A DNA stretch of 13,522 nt from Prevotella sp. UBA1378 (GTDB taxonomy: Bacteria; Bacteroidota; Bacteroidia; Bacteroidales; Bacteroidaceae): contig DBRC01000005.1 in NCBI GenBank assembly GCA_002305505.1, positions 19,389-32,910 of the forward strand. The letters run 5' to 3'. Of the stretch, positions 1 to 7,501 are shown piece after piece. The translations under genes and the position numbers were made by a program. Positions within the stretch are counted from its first letter, which is position 1. Each line of letters opens with the position of its first letter. The notes under the pieces are model-generated. The model was not told the DNA's origin and made no database searches. It saw only the letters and a program-made list of their open reading frames with translations.

Positions 1-3
1 ATA

Positions 4-52
4 CTTTTCTTTTTTACGGCAAAAACAGGAATTGCTCATTCTGAATCCGGGT
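4..52 (+). repeat. Left copy of an imperfect inverted repeat bracketing the operon
   Basis: This stretch aligns with the reverse complement of 13461-13509. Counted by eye, about 41 of 50 aligned positions match, with seven mismatches and two one-base gaps that fall in the T run and the A run. Six of the seven mismatches are transitions. The similarity reaches almost to the window edge, so the element may extend further outside; inward of position 54 it fades. No target-site duplication, transposase or clear hairpin is visible. It could be an interspersed intergenic repeat or the tail of a repeated decayed gene. Confidence 0.6.
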
Positions 53-187
53 TACCACTTTGCCAGGATTTCCAAACACAGGGTTATGCAGGTGAGCCGG
101 AAAATGGCCAAGGCCGCCGCCGCGTAGGAAATAAATATTACCCCAGACTGGCGTAATAGTGAATATTTTATCGAAAAGTATGTTTTT
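17..187 (-). other. Start-less minus-strand open frame, possible gene remnant
   Basis: On the minus strand, 57 codons are open between a stop at 188-190 and a stop at 14-16. The translation carries a Gly-rich stretch (LRGGGLGHFP) and ends NEQFLFLP. There is no ATG, and the only GTG codons lie close to the C-terminal end, so expression as a normal protein is unlikely. Its end overlaps the left repeat copy. The matching frame of the right repeat copy reads TWVRDEPFLF against TRIQNEQFLF here, so weak amino-acid similarity survives. It may be a decayed coding tail or part of a repeat family rather than a gene. Confidence 0.2.
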
Positions 188-196
188 TTATCGTTA

Positions 197-230
197 ATTG
201 ACTATTTATTAAAAAAAATATCTATCTTTG
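197..230 (+). promoter_or_regulatory. Predicted Bacteroidales-type promoter of the operon
   Basis: TATCTTTG at 223-230 is an exact match to the TAnnTTTG -7 box used by the primary sigma factor of Bacteroidetes. Upstream, ATTG at 197-200 is a three-of-four match to the -33 TTTG, but the spacer is 22 bases, slightly longer than usual. The spacer is very AT-rich and contains an A8 run. Transcription would start around 236-240. This is the only good promoter match seen ahead of the operon, and it faces the receiver gene. Confidence 0.5.
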
Positions 231-237
231 CAGAATG

Positions 238-326
238 AAAGGAGCGTGTAAATACCACGATAATCCTTAATACGAACATTTAGCAGTGCCGACTAATTCA
301 CAGAATTTCTATTATATTCCGACAAT
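238..326 (+). other. Leader region between the predicted promoter and the first gene
   Basis: About 90 bases of untranslated leader. It holds a weak imperfect hairpin: AAGGA at 239-243 can pair with TCCTT at 264-268, and CGTG at 245-248 with CACG at 256-259, around a seven-base loop. No U run follows it, so it is not a terminator. An ATG at 235 opens an 11-codon frame, but it lies at or before the predicted transcription start. No known riboswitch or antitermination element is recognised. Confidence 0.3.
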
Positions 327-695
327 ATGAAGAAAAAAATTTTAATCTTAGACGATAAAGAAACCATTGCAAAGGTACTTTCCATCTACCTTATGAGCGA
401 TTATGACGTGCAATGGCTCCCAGATGGATTGCAAGGGGTAAAATGGTTACAAGCCGGCAATACCCCCGACCTTATCATATCAGATATCCGCATGCCCGGT
501 ATGCGTGGTGATGATTTCCTGGAATGGATCAAACAGAACGAATTGTTCCGCCATATTCCCGTTGTCATGCTAAGCAGCGAAGACAGCACCAGCGAGCGCA
601 TCCGCCTGCTCGAAATTGGCGCCATCGATTATATTGTTAAGCCTTTCAACCCGATGGAACTGAAAATCAGAGTCAAAAAGATTCTGCCGAACTAA
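327..695 (+). CDS. Stand-alone response-regulator receiver protein (CheY-like)
   Basis: A single receiver domain of 122 residues with no output domain. All the catalytic positions of a working receiver are present: acidic pair D9 and D10, phospho-acceptor D53 in DLIISDIRMP, the Ser/Thr switch S83, and K105 in DYIVKPF. It should therefore accept phosphate from a histidine kinase, none of which is encoded here. With no DNA-binding domain it most likely acts by protein contact. It is the first gene after the predicted promoter and ends 11 bases before the sugar transferase, whose N-terminal domain looks like a degenerate copy of the same fold, so that enzyme is the obvious candidate partner (inference). 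The start is set by an ATG directly before the first beta strand (KKKILILDD). Confidence 0.9.
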   Translation: MKKKILILDDKETIAKVLSIYLMSDYDVQWLPDGLQGVKWLQAGNTPDLIISDIRMPGMRGDDFLEWIKQNELFRHIPVVMLSSEDSTSERIRLLEIGAIDYIVKPFNPMELKIRVKKILPN

Positions 696-706
696 ATCTG
701 CAAAAT

Positions 707-1909
707 ATGTTAGGAGTAGTATATTTAGGGAATAATCCACAGACCCAGGAGCGTTTAAGATATATTCCGGGACAGCTGGTCCGCATGACCAATGCGTATA
801 AAGATGCAGCCTTGGCATGTACTCCACATGTACGAAATGAACATTTTATCTTATTCTACGAAAGGAAAATCACCAATGAAGATATTACTGCCATAACATA
901 TCTCCGGAAGAAATGCAACAATATCTACATTATCCTGCTTACCGACCATCTGTCAGATAATGAGCGCAAGACATACCAGCAATGCGGCATTAACGATACT
1001 ATAGACAGGAATGCCTCCGTAACAGAGTTCAATAAGAAAATAGAGTTTATTGCCGACCGTGAAGGCATTTTGTTTGATAACGAGCCTCCTCATTATAAGA
1101 TGTTACGGTTCCAGATTCCCGCATGGAAACGGTTGTTTGACATCTTTTTCTCCGGAATCGGCATCGTTGTTTTGTCCCCCATTTTCATTTTAACCGCAAT
1201 TGCCATCCGCTTAGAAAGCAAGGGCCCTGTTCTTTTTAAGTCAAAACGCGTAGGAACCAACTATACTATTTTTGACTTTCTGAAATTCCGCAGCATGTAT
1301 GTCGATGCCGATAAGCGCTTAAAGGAGCTGAGCAAGGCACACAACCAATATGCAGAAAAAGGTTTTCAAGAGAAAAAAACAGTGATGACCTCCCCTCTCG
1401 GCGATGAAATGGAGACACAAATGGAAGAAGAAGGTACTACATCCGAAATGATGATCAGCGATGATGAAGTAATGCTCGTCGGTGATGATTTTGTTGTTGC
1501 GGAAAGTGATTTCAACAAGCAAAAAGAAGAAGACATAAACAACGCATTCATCAAAATAGAGAACGACCCGCGCATCACCAAAGTCGGCCGCTTCATCCGT
1601 AAATACAGTATAGACGAATTGCCACAGCTTTTCAATATATTGAAAGGCGACATGTCGATTGTCGGCAACCGCCCTCTCCCACTCTATGAAGCAGAAAAGT
1701 TGACCATAGACACCAGCATTGACCGTTTCATGGCACCAGCAGGCCTTACAGGCTTATGGCAGGTAGAAGAGCGCGGTAAAGGCGGCAACATGTCGGCAGA
1801 AGAGCGCAAACAGCTGGACATCCTCTACGGGCAGACCTATAGTTTTTCTATGGACATTAAAATTATATGCCGCACTTTAACGGCATTCATCCAGAAAGAA
1901 AACGTATAA
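707..1909 (+). CDS. Initiating phosphoglycosyltransferase (sugar transferase) with pseudo-receiver N-terminus
   Basis: Transfers a sugar 1-phosphate from a nucleotide sugar to undecaprenyl phosphate at the inner membrane, the first step of repeat-unit assembly. The catalytic part is the bacterial sugar transferase domain (WbaP/WcaJ/PglC type): KRLFDIFFS and a hydrophobic membrane helix at about 141-168, KFRSM at 193-197, DPRITKVGRFIRKYSIDELP at 287-306, LKGDMSIVGNRPLP at 312-325, and AGLTGLWQV at 345-353. The four N-terminal membrane helices of WbaP are missing. In their place, residues 1-118 align without gaps over the second half to the receiver protein just upstream, but the phospho-acceptor position is Y51 and the conserved Lys is R101. 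An acidic insertion fills about 205-283. The sugar donor cannot be read from the sequence. Confidence 0.92.
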   Translation: MLGVVYLGNNPQTQERLRYIPGQLVRMTNAYKDAALACTPHVRNEHFILFYERKITNEDITAITYLRKKCNNIYIILLTDHLSDNERKTYQQCGINDTIDRNASVTEFNKKIEFIADREGILFDNEPPHYKMLRFQIPAWKRLFDIFFSGIGIVVLSPIFILTAIAIRLESKGPVLFKSKRVGTNYTIFDFLKFRSMYVDADKRLKELSKAHNQYAEKGFQEKKTVMTSPLGDEMETQMEEEGTTSEMMISDDEVMLVGDDFVVAESDFNKQKEEDINNAFIKIENDPRITKVGRFIRKYSIDELPQLFNILKGDMSIVGNRPLPLYEAEKLTIDTSIDRFMAPAGLTGLWQVEERGKGGNMSAEERKQLDILYGQTYSFSMDIKIICRTLTAFIQKENV

Positions 1910-1969
1910 TCCCGATTTTCCATGATAAATCCCTACGAATAAAAGTATAAACAATAAAAAATAACCACA

Positions 1970-2911
1970 ATGAAATTAAGACGTTTCTTATTCATACTGG
2001 CCTCAGGATACTGTACTACCACATTTGCGCAGTTTAACAGCAGCGGTATCAGTGCTGGCTATTTTGATTCCAGCGAAAATAAGTCGATTAATTTTTCGAC
2101 ATTCCATTTACCCCCCTTATCAGTACTATTTGAGAATGCCAAGTCTAACCCTCAAATTTTAGACTTGGCCAAAGCGCAAGAGATAGCACAAGCAGAGGTT
2201 GCAAAACAAAAAAGACATATCTTCTCTTATGTATATGGGCATGCAAGCTATAGCTACGGGAAAACAGATATGTGGGGTAACAACTCCTCTACCTATAATC
2301 AAATGATTTATCAGTTCCAAGGCAGCGAACAAAACTACTGGAATGTAGGGGTCAACATCAGCGTCCCCTTGGAAGACATTCTCGATTTGGGAGCCTCGGT
2401 AAAGCGGAAGAAACTATTGGTTGACCAAGCACAAATCAAGAAAGACATACTGTATGATCAACTCAAACTACAGATTGCCTCTCTTTGGATTAAAATAACG
2501 AATAACCTCGTTGCCTTGAAAACAGCAGGCGAAAATGCAGCCATCTACCAAGGGGCCGGGCAATTAAACCAAGAAAGCTTTCACCAAGGCAATATGAGCA
2601 TAGAAGATTTTGCATATACAAAATTGAGGGAAGAAACAGCTGTCAGCAAATATCAAGTTCTGCAAACCGAGATAACCACAGACATCATTACGCTGGAAAT
2701 CTTAACCCACACACCGATCCTTACAAATACAACGACAGAGATCACCCTGGATAGCGATACGAAAACAGACATACGCTATGCAAAAGAAAACAAGGCTTTT
2801 CAAAAACAAATGAAGAAGGAAGCGGAGGACAAAGAAAAGAAAATACAAGCTTTAGAAAAAGCAGACAGAGAAGCTGAAGAAAAAGCCATTAAAAAAGCTG
2901 AGCAAAAATAA
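1970..2911 (+). CDS. Half-length TolC-like outer-membrane protein
   Basis: Probable periplasmic and outer-membrane export component. Residues 1-20 form a signal peptide (positive MKLRR, hydrophobic core, cleavage after TTTFA). Residues 48-95 resemble the first TolC helix and beta strand (NPQILDLAKAQ onward). Residues 122-140 resemble the next strand (YWNVGVNISVPL), and 143-247 form a long helical pair broken by HQGNMSIEDF, as in outer-membrane efflux proteins. That amounts to one of the two structural repeats of TolC: 313 residues instead of about 450-500. The C-terminus (about 270-313) is a Lys/Glu-rich helix likely to form a coiled coil. Only 25 bases separate it from the next gene, so no lost second half is hidden there. 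A 60-base A-rich gap precedes it. Assignment to the TolC family rests on pattern and is moderately sure. Confidence 0.7.
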   Translation: MKLRRFLFILASGYCTTTFAQFNSSGISAGYFDSSENKSINFSTFHLPPLSVLFENAKSNPQILDLAKAQEIAQAEVAKQKRHIFSYVYGHASYSYGKTDMWGNNSSTYNQMIYQFQGSEQNYWNVGVNISVPLEDILDLGASVKRKKLLVDQAQIKKDILYDQLKLQIASLWIKITNNLVALKTAGENAAIYQGAGQLNQESFHQGNMSIEDFAYTKLREETAVSKYQVLQTEITTDIITLEILTHTPILTNTTTEITLDSDTKTDIRYAKENKAFQKQMKKEAEDKEKKIQALEKADREAEEKAIKKAEQK

Positions 2912-2936
2912 ATCATAATATTAAAGATATAAGACA

Positions 2937-5114
2937 ATGGATACATTCAGATATTTAGTCAGGTTTCTATATAAGATACGCTGGTACTTGGTGATTCTTC
3001 CACTGATTGCTATCATAATCGCATGGTTCCTGACCCGGCGTATGGATCGTGTATATGATGCCAACACAACAATCTACACAGGCATGATTACGGGTTACAA
3101 CATCGAAGGCGGCTCCGGGATTGCCGGCGGCAATCCCCAAACCAACATCAATAACCTGATGTTGATCATTACAACCGATAACACTATTCACGAAGTTGCC
3201 CTTCGCTTATTTGCGCGTTGTATGATGTATGGGAACCCGAACAAAGACAATAACTATATTTCAGCAGAACACTTCCGGGAGTTGAACCAATCTGTCCCTG
3301 CCGACGTGAAAGCCTTGATCAACCACAACAGCGAATCAGCTACTTACGCCAACCTAAAAGCATACGAGAAGCCCTCCCAAGACAATTACATCTTCGGCTT
3401 ATTGAATTATCACCCTTACTTTGGATTGAATAACATCACTTCACGGCTAAAAGTATTACAATTAAATTATAGCGACATCATTGATATTGGCTATTCAGCA
3501 AACGACCCCGGTATAGCTTATAATACATTAGATATCCTTAACGAGGTTTTTGCAAACCAATACCAACAGTTGCGGTATGGGGAAACGAACAACGTCATCA
3601 AATTCTTCGAAAGGGAGGTCGCCCGCCTTTATCGAATCTTGATAGGTGCCGAGGATGACCTTATACAGTACAATGTATCCAAACGAATTATAAACTATGG
3701 CGAACAAACCAAACAGTTAACCATATTAGATGCCCAACAACAAGTATCGGACAATCAGCAGCTAATGGATTATACCACAACCAAAGCGCTGATGGACTAT
3801 TTGGAGCGCCAATTAGGGAACCGCGCGCAAATCATCCGTGCCAACAAAGACTTCACCAATGAAGTCCGCGATATTTCCAGGCTTCAATCAAGAATATCCA
3901 ATCTTCAATTGATGTCAAGTGAAGGTGGGGGAAATAATGCTGAGTCACAGCAGGAATTAGCCAAAGCACAACGGCAGCTGCAAGCAGCGACAAACCGCGT
4001 GAAAAACCTTACACGAGAAATTGAAGCAGGCACATATAGTACGGAAACCGGGGTAAGAGCTTCATCCATGTTGGATAAGTGGTTAGAACAGGTTTTACTT
4101 TTAGAAAAAACAAAAGCTGAGATGACGGCTCAAGACATCATGCGCCAAAAGTTGGATAGACAGATTATATACTATGCACCTATTGGAGCAACTATCGACC
4201 GCAAAGACCGGCACATTGGCTTTATTGAAAGCAACTATATAGAGATGCTGAAGGCATTAAATGCTGCAAGGCTCCGCCAACGCAACCTGCAGATGACGAC
4301 AGCCACGCTTCGCATTCTCAACCCCCCGATGTTCCCCATGAATGCACAACCGACAAACCGCATGATGATTTTGTTGGGTACATTCATGTTGACATTCTTT
4401 TTCACGGCGCTTTACTTCTTCATGATAGAGCTCTTAGACCGTACCCTGCGTGACCGTATGCGCTCAGAACGTATAACCAAGATACCTGTCATGGGATGTT
4501 ATCCGAAAGACAGTTCTTTACGCTACCGCCGCTATAATAAAACGATTGCGGATATGGCAATGCGCCAATTAAGCAAAGCCTTGCTTCCACATTTCAAAAC
4601 GGGGCAGCAGAACGTGCTCAATCTGTTGTCGACGGATGCGGCAAATGGCAAAAGCTATATAGCACAAGAATTAGAGAACTATTGGATTTCCATAGGGTTG
4701 CAAGTGCGGCGCTTGACTTACGATGAGGATTTTCTTGCGGAAGACAGCAAATATATCATGGCAAATAGCATTAAGGATCTCTGTCCGGATATATTGCCAG
4801 ACGAAATCGCAATTGTCGAATATCCCAACCTTGATGACAATTCCATCGCCTCTGCTCTGTTGAATATAGGGACAGTCAATTTGATGGTAACCCGCGCAAA
4901 CCGCACATGGAAAGATGTTGACCAGAAGGCATTAAAGGAACTGGAAAACAGACTTGAGAATAAAGATTCACTTTACATGTATCTTACTGAGGCAAACCGC
5001 TATGCCGTTGAAGAATTTGTCGGTCAGTTGCCACCATATACGAAGTTCAATAATTTTGTCTATAGAATCTCACAGCTTGGACTAACTGCGACAGAAAACA
5101 GTCATCCGAAGTAA
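2937..5114 (+). CDS. Wzz-type polysaccharide co-polymerase with degenerate kinase-like C-terminus
   Basis: Controls chain length and probably export of the polymer at the inner membrane. There are two membrane helices, at about 15-33 and 475-498, around a large periplasmic part rich in coiled coil (about 215-460). A Pro-rich PPMFPMNAQP stretch (463-472) sits just before the second helix, as in Wzz proteins. Residues 540-715 form a cytoplasmic domain with the outline of a BY-kinase: the P-loop position reads STDAANGKSY (565-574, keeping G571, K572 and S573), and the later Asp strand reads IAIVEYP (624-630), with Glu in place of Asp. The C-terminal tyrosine cluster of active BY-kinases is absent. 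The domain is probably not an active kinase. The next gene starts three bases after the stop. Confidence 0.85.
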   Translation: MDTFRYLVRFLYKIRWYLVILPLIAIIIAWFLTRRMDRVYDANTTIYTGMITGYNIEGGSGIAGGNPQTNINNLMLIITTDNTIHEVALRLFARCMMYGNPNKDNNYISAEHFRELNQSVPADVKALINHNSESATYANLKAYEKPSQDNYIFGLLNYHPYFGLNNITSRLKVLQLNYSDIIDIGYSANDPGIAYNTLDILNEVFANQYQQLRYGETNNVIKFFEREVARLYRILIGAEDDLIQYNVSKRIINYGEQTKQLTILDAQQQVSDNQQLMDYTTTKALMDYLERQLGNRAQIIRANKDFTNEVRDISRLQSRISNLQLMSSEGGGNNAESQQELAKAQRQLQAATNRVKNLTREIEAGTYSTETGVRASSMLDKWLEQVLLLEKTKAEMTAQDIMRQKLDRQIIYYAPIGATIDRKDRHIGFIESNYIEMLKALNAARLRQRNLQMTTATLRILNPPMFPMNAQPTNRMMILLGTFMLTFFFTALYFFMIELLDRTLRDRMRSERITKIPVMGCYPKDSSLRYRRYNKTIADMAMRQLSKALLPHFKTGQQNVLNLLSTDAANGKSYIAQELENYWISIGLQVRRLTYDEDFLAEDSKYIMANSIKDLCPDILPDEIAIVEYPNLDDNSIASALLNIGTVNLMVTRANRTWKDVDQKALKELENRLENKDSLYMYLTEANRYAVEEFVGQLPPYTKFNNFVYRISQLGLTATENSHPK

Positions 5115-5117
5115 ATA

Positions 5118-6632
5118 ATGAACATTAACTATAAGATACATATACAAGCAAATGGAAGCAGGGGGAGAATTATAATATTAATTCTCCTGTTTCTTATTGC
5201 TATCTTTTCTTTTGCCACATCAGGGATAACTGGGTTCACCATTATTTATGGTGCCATACCGGTTTTATTGTCAATAGCTTATATCGTATTCAATTTCAAA
5301 ATGTTTGCATTTTGGATGCTATTCATTATAAACTATTTCATCATGTTCCTGACAAGGCATTACTCAATGCCTATACCAGCATCATTGCCAAATGAAATAA
5401 TTGAGATACTCTTATTAGCATTGGCCATCATTGAGGTTAAGGAAATCAAGATAAAGAAGATATACAATGTAATGTTCTTATCTTTATTTGTATGGTGTAT
5501 ATTCTGCTGCTTAGAGGTATTGAATAACACATGCAACTTGGATATAAACATAGGAAATTGGTATGCAGGCGCCCGGCTGATGGCCTTCCAGCTACTCTAT
5601 GCCTTTCTTGTCTGCTCTATTTATATCTCAAAACCTCAGTATGTGCGGAAATTTCTTTTCATGTGGGCACTTTGTTCATTATTTGCTATATTCTGGGTGT
5701 GGAAACAGAAGTATATAGGATTCACACGGACAGAGTTGGCTTGGCTCCTGTCCCCGTACGGCAGGTCTCATAACTTGAGTTCCGGTATACGATACTTTTC
5801 CTGCTTTACAGATGCTGCAAATTTCGGTTGCCACATGGGGGCAGCAGCCATCACTTTCTTCATCATCTCATTGACGACAAAAATACGTAAAGACAGGATT
5901 TTCTTTTTTATTGTAGCCGTTGCAAGTTTGTGGGCAATGTTCACTTCCGGGACAAGAACTGCCTTATTTTGTTTTCTCATTGGCGGTATTTTATATGTTT
6001 TCCTTTCCAGGTCCTATAGAATTGCCACAACAATATCTGTTTCCGGACTTCTATTTGTCTTCTTTCTGGCTTTCACAAATATAGGACAGGGGAACCAAAT
6101 GATCCGAAGAATGCGCTCAGCCTTTAATCGGAATGATGCTTCAGCCAATGTCCGCGACATAAACAAAGCGGCAATAAAGAAGTATATACAAGATGCGCCG
6201 TGGGGGTTGGGCCTTGGCATGAATTACGACAAAGTCCCGGCTAACAACAAATATAAGAAAGTAGCAGGCATCCCGCCAGACTCGGAGTACGTATACATTT
6301 GGGTTCACACCGGGGTTATCGGCATTACGATTTTCGTAATCACAACAGTAGTTATCTTATTAGGTGCATGCTGGATTACCGTTTTCAGAATAAAGAGCAC
6401 ATCATTGAGAGGTATCGGTGCCGGATTCTGCTCAGCCTTCATTGCCATACATTTAGGAGGATATGGAAATCAGATATTGATGCAATTCCCTAATGTATTG
6501 ATTTTTTATGGAGGGATAGCAATTACATATTGCCTCCCACTGATAGAATCAGAATGGGCTCTATATGAAGAAAAGATACTATTAAGTCAGAAAAAGAGAA
6601 ATAAATCCAAGGAAGATGTCTCATCGGTATGA
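5118..6632 (+). CDS. O-antigen polymerase/ligase-type membrane protein, probable Wzy
   Basis: Integral inner-membrane protein with about ten to twelve hydrophobic segments, likely polymerising flipped repeat units on the periplasmic face. Residues 275-282 (FTSGTRTA) followed by a hydrophobic helix are the signature of the O-antigen ligase/polymerase family (Wzy_C). The large loop at about 325-395 carries PWGLGLG (361-367) and the PPDSEYVYIWVHTGVIG segment (386-402), also typical. Polymerases and ligases share this fold. The position between a Wzz and the glycosyltransferases, and the presence of a Wzx, favour Wzy. It starts three bases after the Wzz gene and overlaps the following gene by 17 bases. 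It looks more AT-rich than its neighbours, as polymerase genes in such loci often are. Confidence 0.82.
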   Translation: MNINYKIHIQANGSRGRIIILILLFLIAIFSFATSGITGFTIIYGAIPVLLSIAYIVFNFKMFAFWMLFIINYFIMFLTRHYSMPIPASLPNEIIEILLLALAIIEVKEIKIKKIYNVMFLSLFVWCIFCCLEVLNNTCNLDINIGNWYAGARLMAFQLLYAFLVCSIYISKPQYVRKFLFMWALCSLFAIFWVWKQKYIGFTRTELAWLLSPYGRSHNLSSGIRYFSCFTDAANFGCHMGAAAITFFIISLTTKIRKDRIFFFIVAVASLWAMFTSGTRTALFCFLIGGILYVFLSRSYRIATTISVSGLLFVFFLAFTNIGQGNQMIRRMRSAFNRNDASANVRDINKAAIKKYIQDAPWGLGLGMNYDKVPANNKYKKVAGIPPDSEYVYIWVHTGVIGITIFVITTVVILLGACWITVFRIKSTSLRGIGAGFCSAFIAIHLGGYGNQILMQFPNVLIFYGGIAITYCLPLIESEWALYEEKILLSQKKRNKSKEDVSSV

Positions 6633-7497
6633 CGTTTCTATCATTACTGTCAATTACAACGGTCTGAAAGATACCTGTGATTTGATAAATTCAATCCCTT
6701 ATGATGAGTATTCATTAGAGATTGTAGTGGTGGATAATGCTTCCAATAATGACGAAGCATCTATTATTTCAGCACAATTCCCACAAGTTACTGTCGTCCG
6801 GAGCAATAAAAACCTCGGCTTTGCGGGAGGGAATAATTTAGGCATAAAAGTAGCACAAGGAAAATATCTGTTTTTTATCAACAATGATACCGTTTTCCCT
6901 AATGGGACAAACTTGCGTCCATTAATCCGCAGATTGGAATCCAATGACGGCATTGGAGCCGTGTGCCCCAAAATACGCTTTGAATGGGATAACCATCCGA
7001 TACAGTTTGCCGGATATACTGTGCTGTCAGATATTACGATTCGTAACCGCTCCATTGGATATAATGAGGAAGACAAGGGTCAATATGATGCCCCCCACCC
7101 CATCCCCTATGCCCATGGGGCAGCAATGATGGTGAAAAGAGAAGTTGTTGAGAAAGCAGGACCTATGCCGGAGTGTTATTTCCTTTATTATGAAGAGTTA
7201 GACTGGTCCCTCATGATTCAACGTGCAGGCTATACCATCTGGTATGAACCGGCATGCACTATTTTCCATAAAGAGAGCCGTGCCACCGGCATCAACAGCC
7301 CGCTAAAGACCTTCTATACAACCCGCAACAGATTATTATTTGTTAAACGCAACGTTAAAAGCACAATAAAATACATATCATATTGTTACTTAATAGGAAT
7401 AGTATATCCCAAAGATACGATTAAATACCTACTTAAAAGGCGCATAGACTTAGTTTGTGCTGCCCAAAAGGGAATTAGTGACTTTCTTAAAATGTAA
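6616..7497 (+). CDS. Family 2 glycosyltransferase, rhamnosyltransferase-like
   Basis: Soluble or peripheral GT-A enzyme of 293 residues that adds one sugar to the lipid-linked repeat unit. The N-terminal nucleotide-binding part shows VSIITVNYNG (7-16), VVVDNAS (37-43) and the NKNLGFAGGNNLG segment (64-76). The metal-binding site is INND (88-91). The likely catalytic-base region is YYEELDWSLM (191-200), followed by H218. This motif order matches the WbbL/RfbF-like rhamnosyltransferase group, but the donor sugar is not proven. The start at 6616 lies inside the end of the polymerase gene (17-base overlap), which suggests translational coupling. Confidence 0.88.
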   Translation: MSHRYDVSIITVNYNGLKDTCDLINSIPYDEYSLEIVVVDNASNNDEASIISAQFPQVTVVRSNKNLGFAGGNNLGIKVAQGKYLFFINNDTVFPNGTNLRPLIRRLESNDGIGAVCPKIRFEWDNHPIQFAGYTVLSDITIRNRSIGYNEEDKGQYDAPHPIPYAHGAAMMVKREVVEKAGPMPECYFLYYEELDWSLMIQRAGYTIWYEPACTIFHKESRATGINSPLKTFYTTRNRLLFVKRNVKSTIKYISYCYLIGIVYPKDTIKYLLKRRIDLVCAAQKGISDFLKM

Positions 7498-7501
7498 GAT
7501 A

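Noticed and set aside
239..268. Imperfect hairpin in the leader, considered as a terminator or attenuator
   Set aside because: The stem is only five plus four base pairs with a one-by-four internal bulge, and no T run follows it.
235..270. Eleven-codon open frame (MKGACKYHDNP) ahead of the first gene, possible leader peptide
   Set aside because: Its ATG lies at or before the transcription start predicted from the -7 box at 223-230, and no ribosome binding site or attenuator follows.
272..281. ACGAACATTT resembles, with one mismatch, the reverse complement of inverted-repeat arms recognised by Mpi-type invertases at Bacteroides capsule promoters
   Set aside because: No matching partner arm was found upstream of the promoter, so the promoter does not appear invertible; a single ten-base near match can arise by chance.
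7457..7501. Upstream ATG giving the first membrane glycosyltransferase 15 extra residues
   Set aside because: It overlaps the preceding gene by 41 bases and adds a charged stretch before the membrane helix; the ATG at 7502 gives normal spacing.
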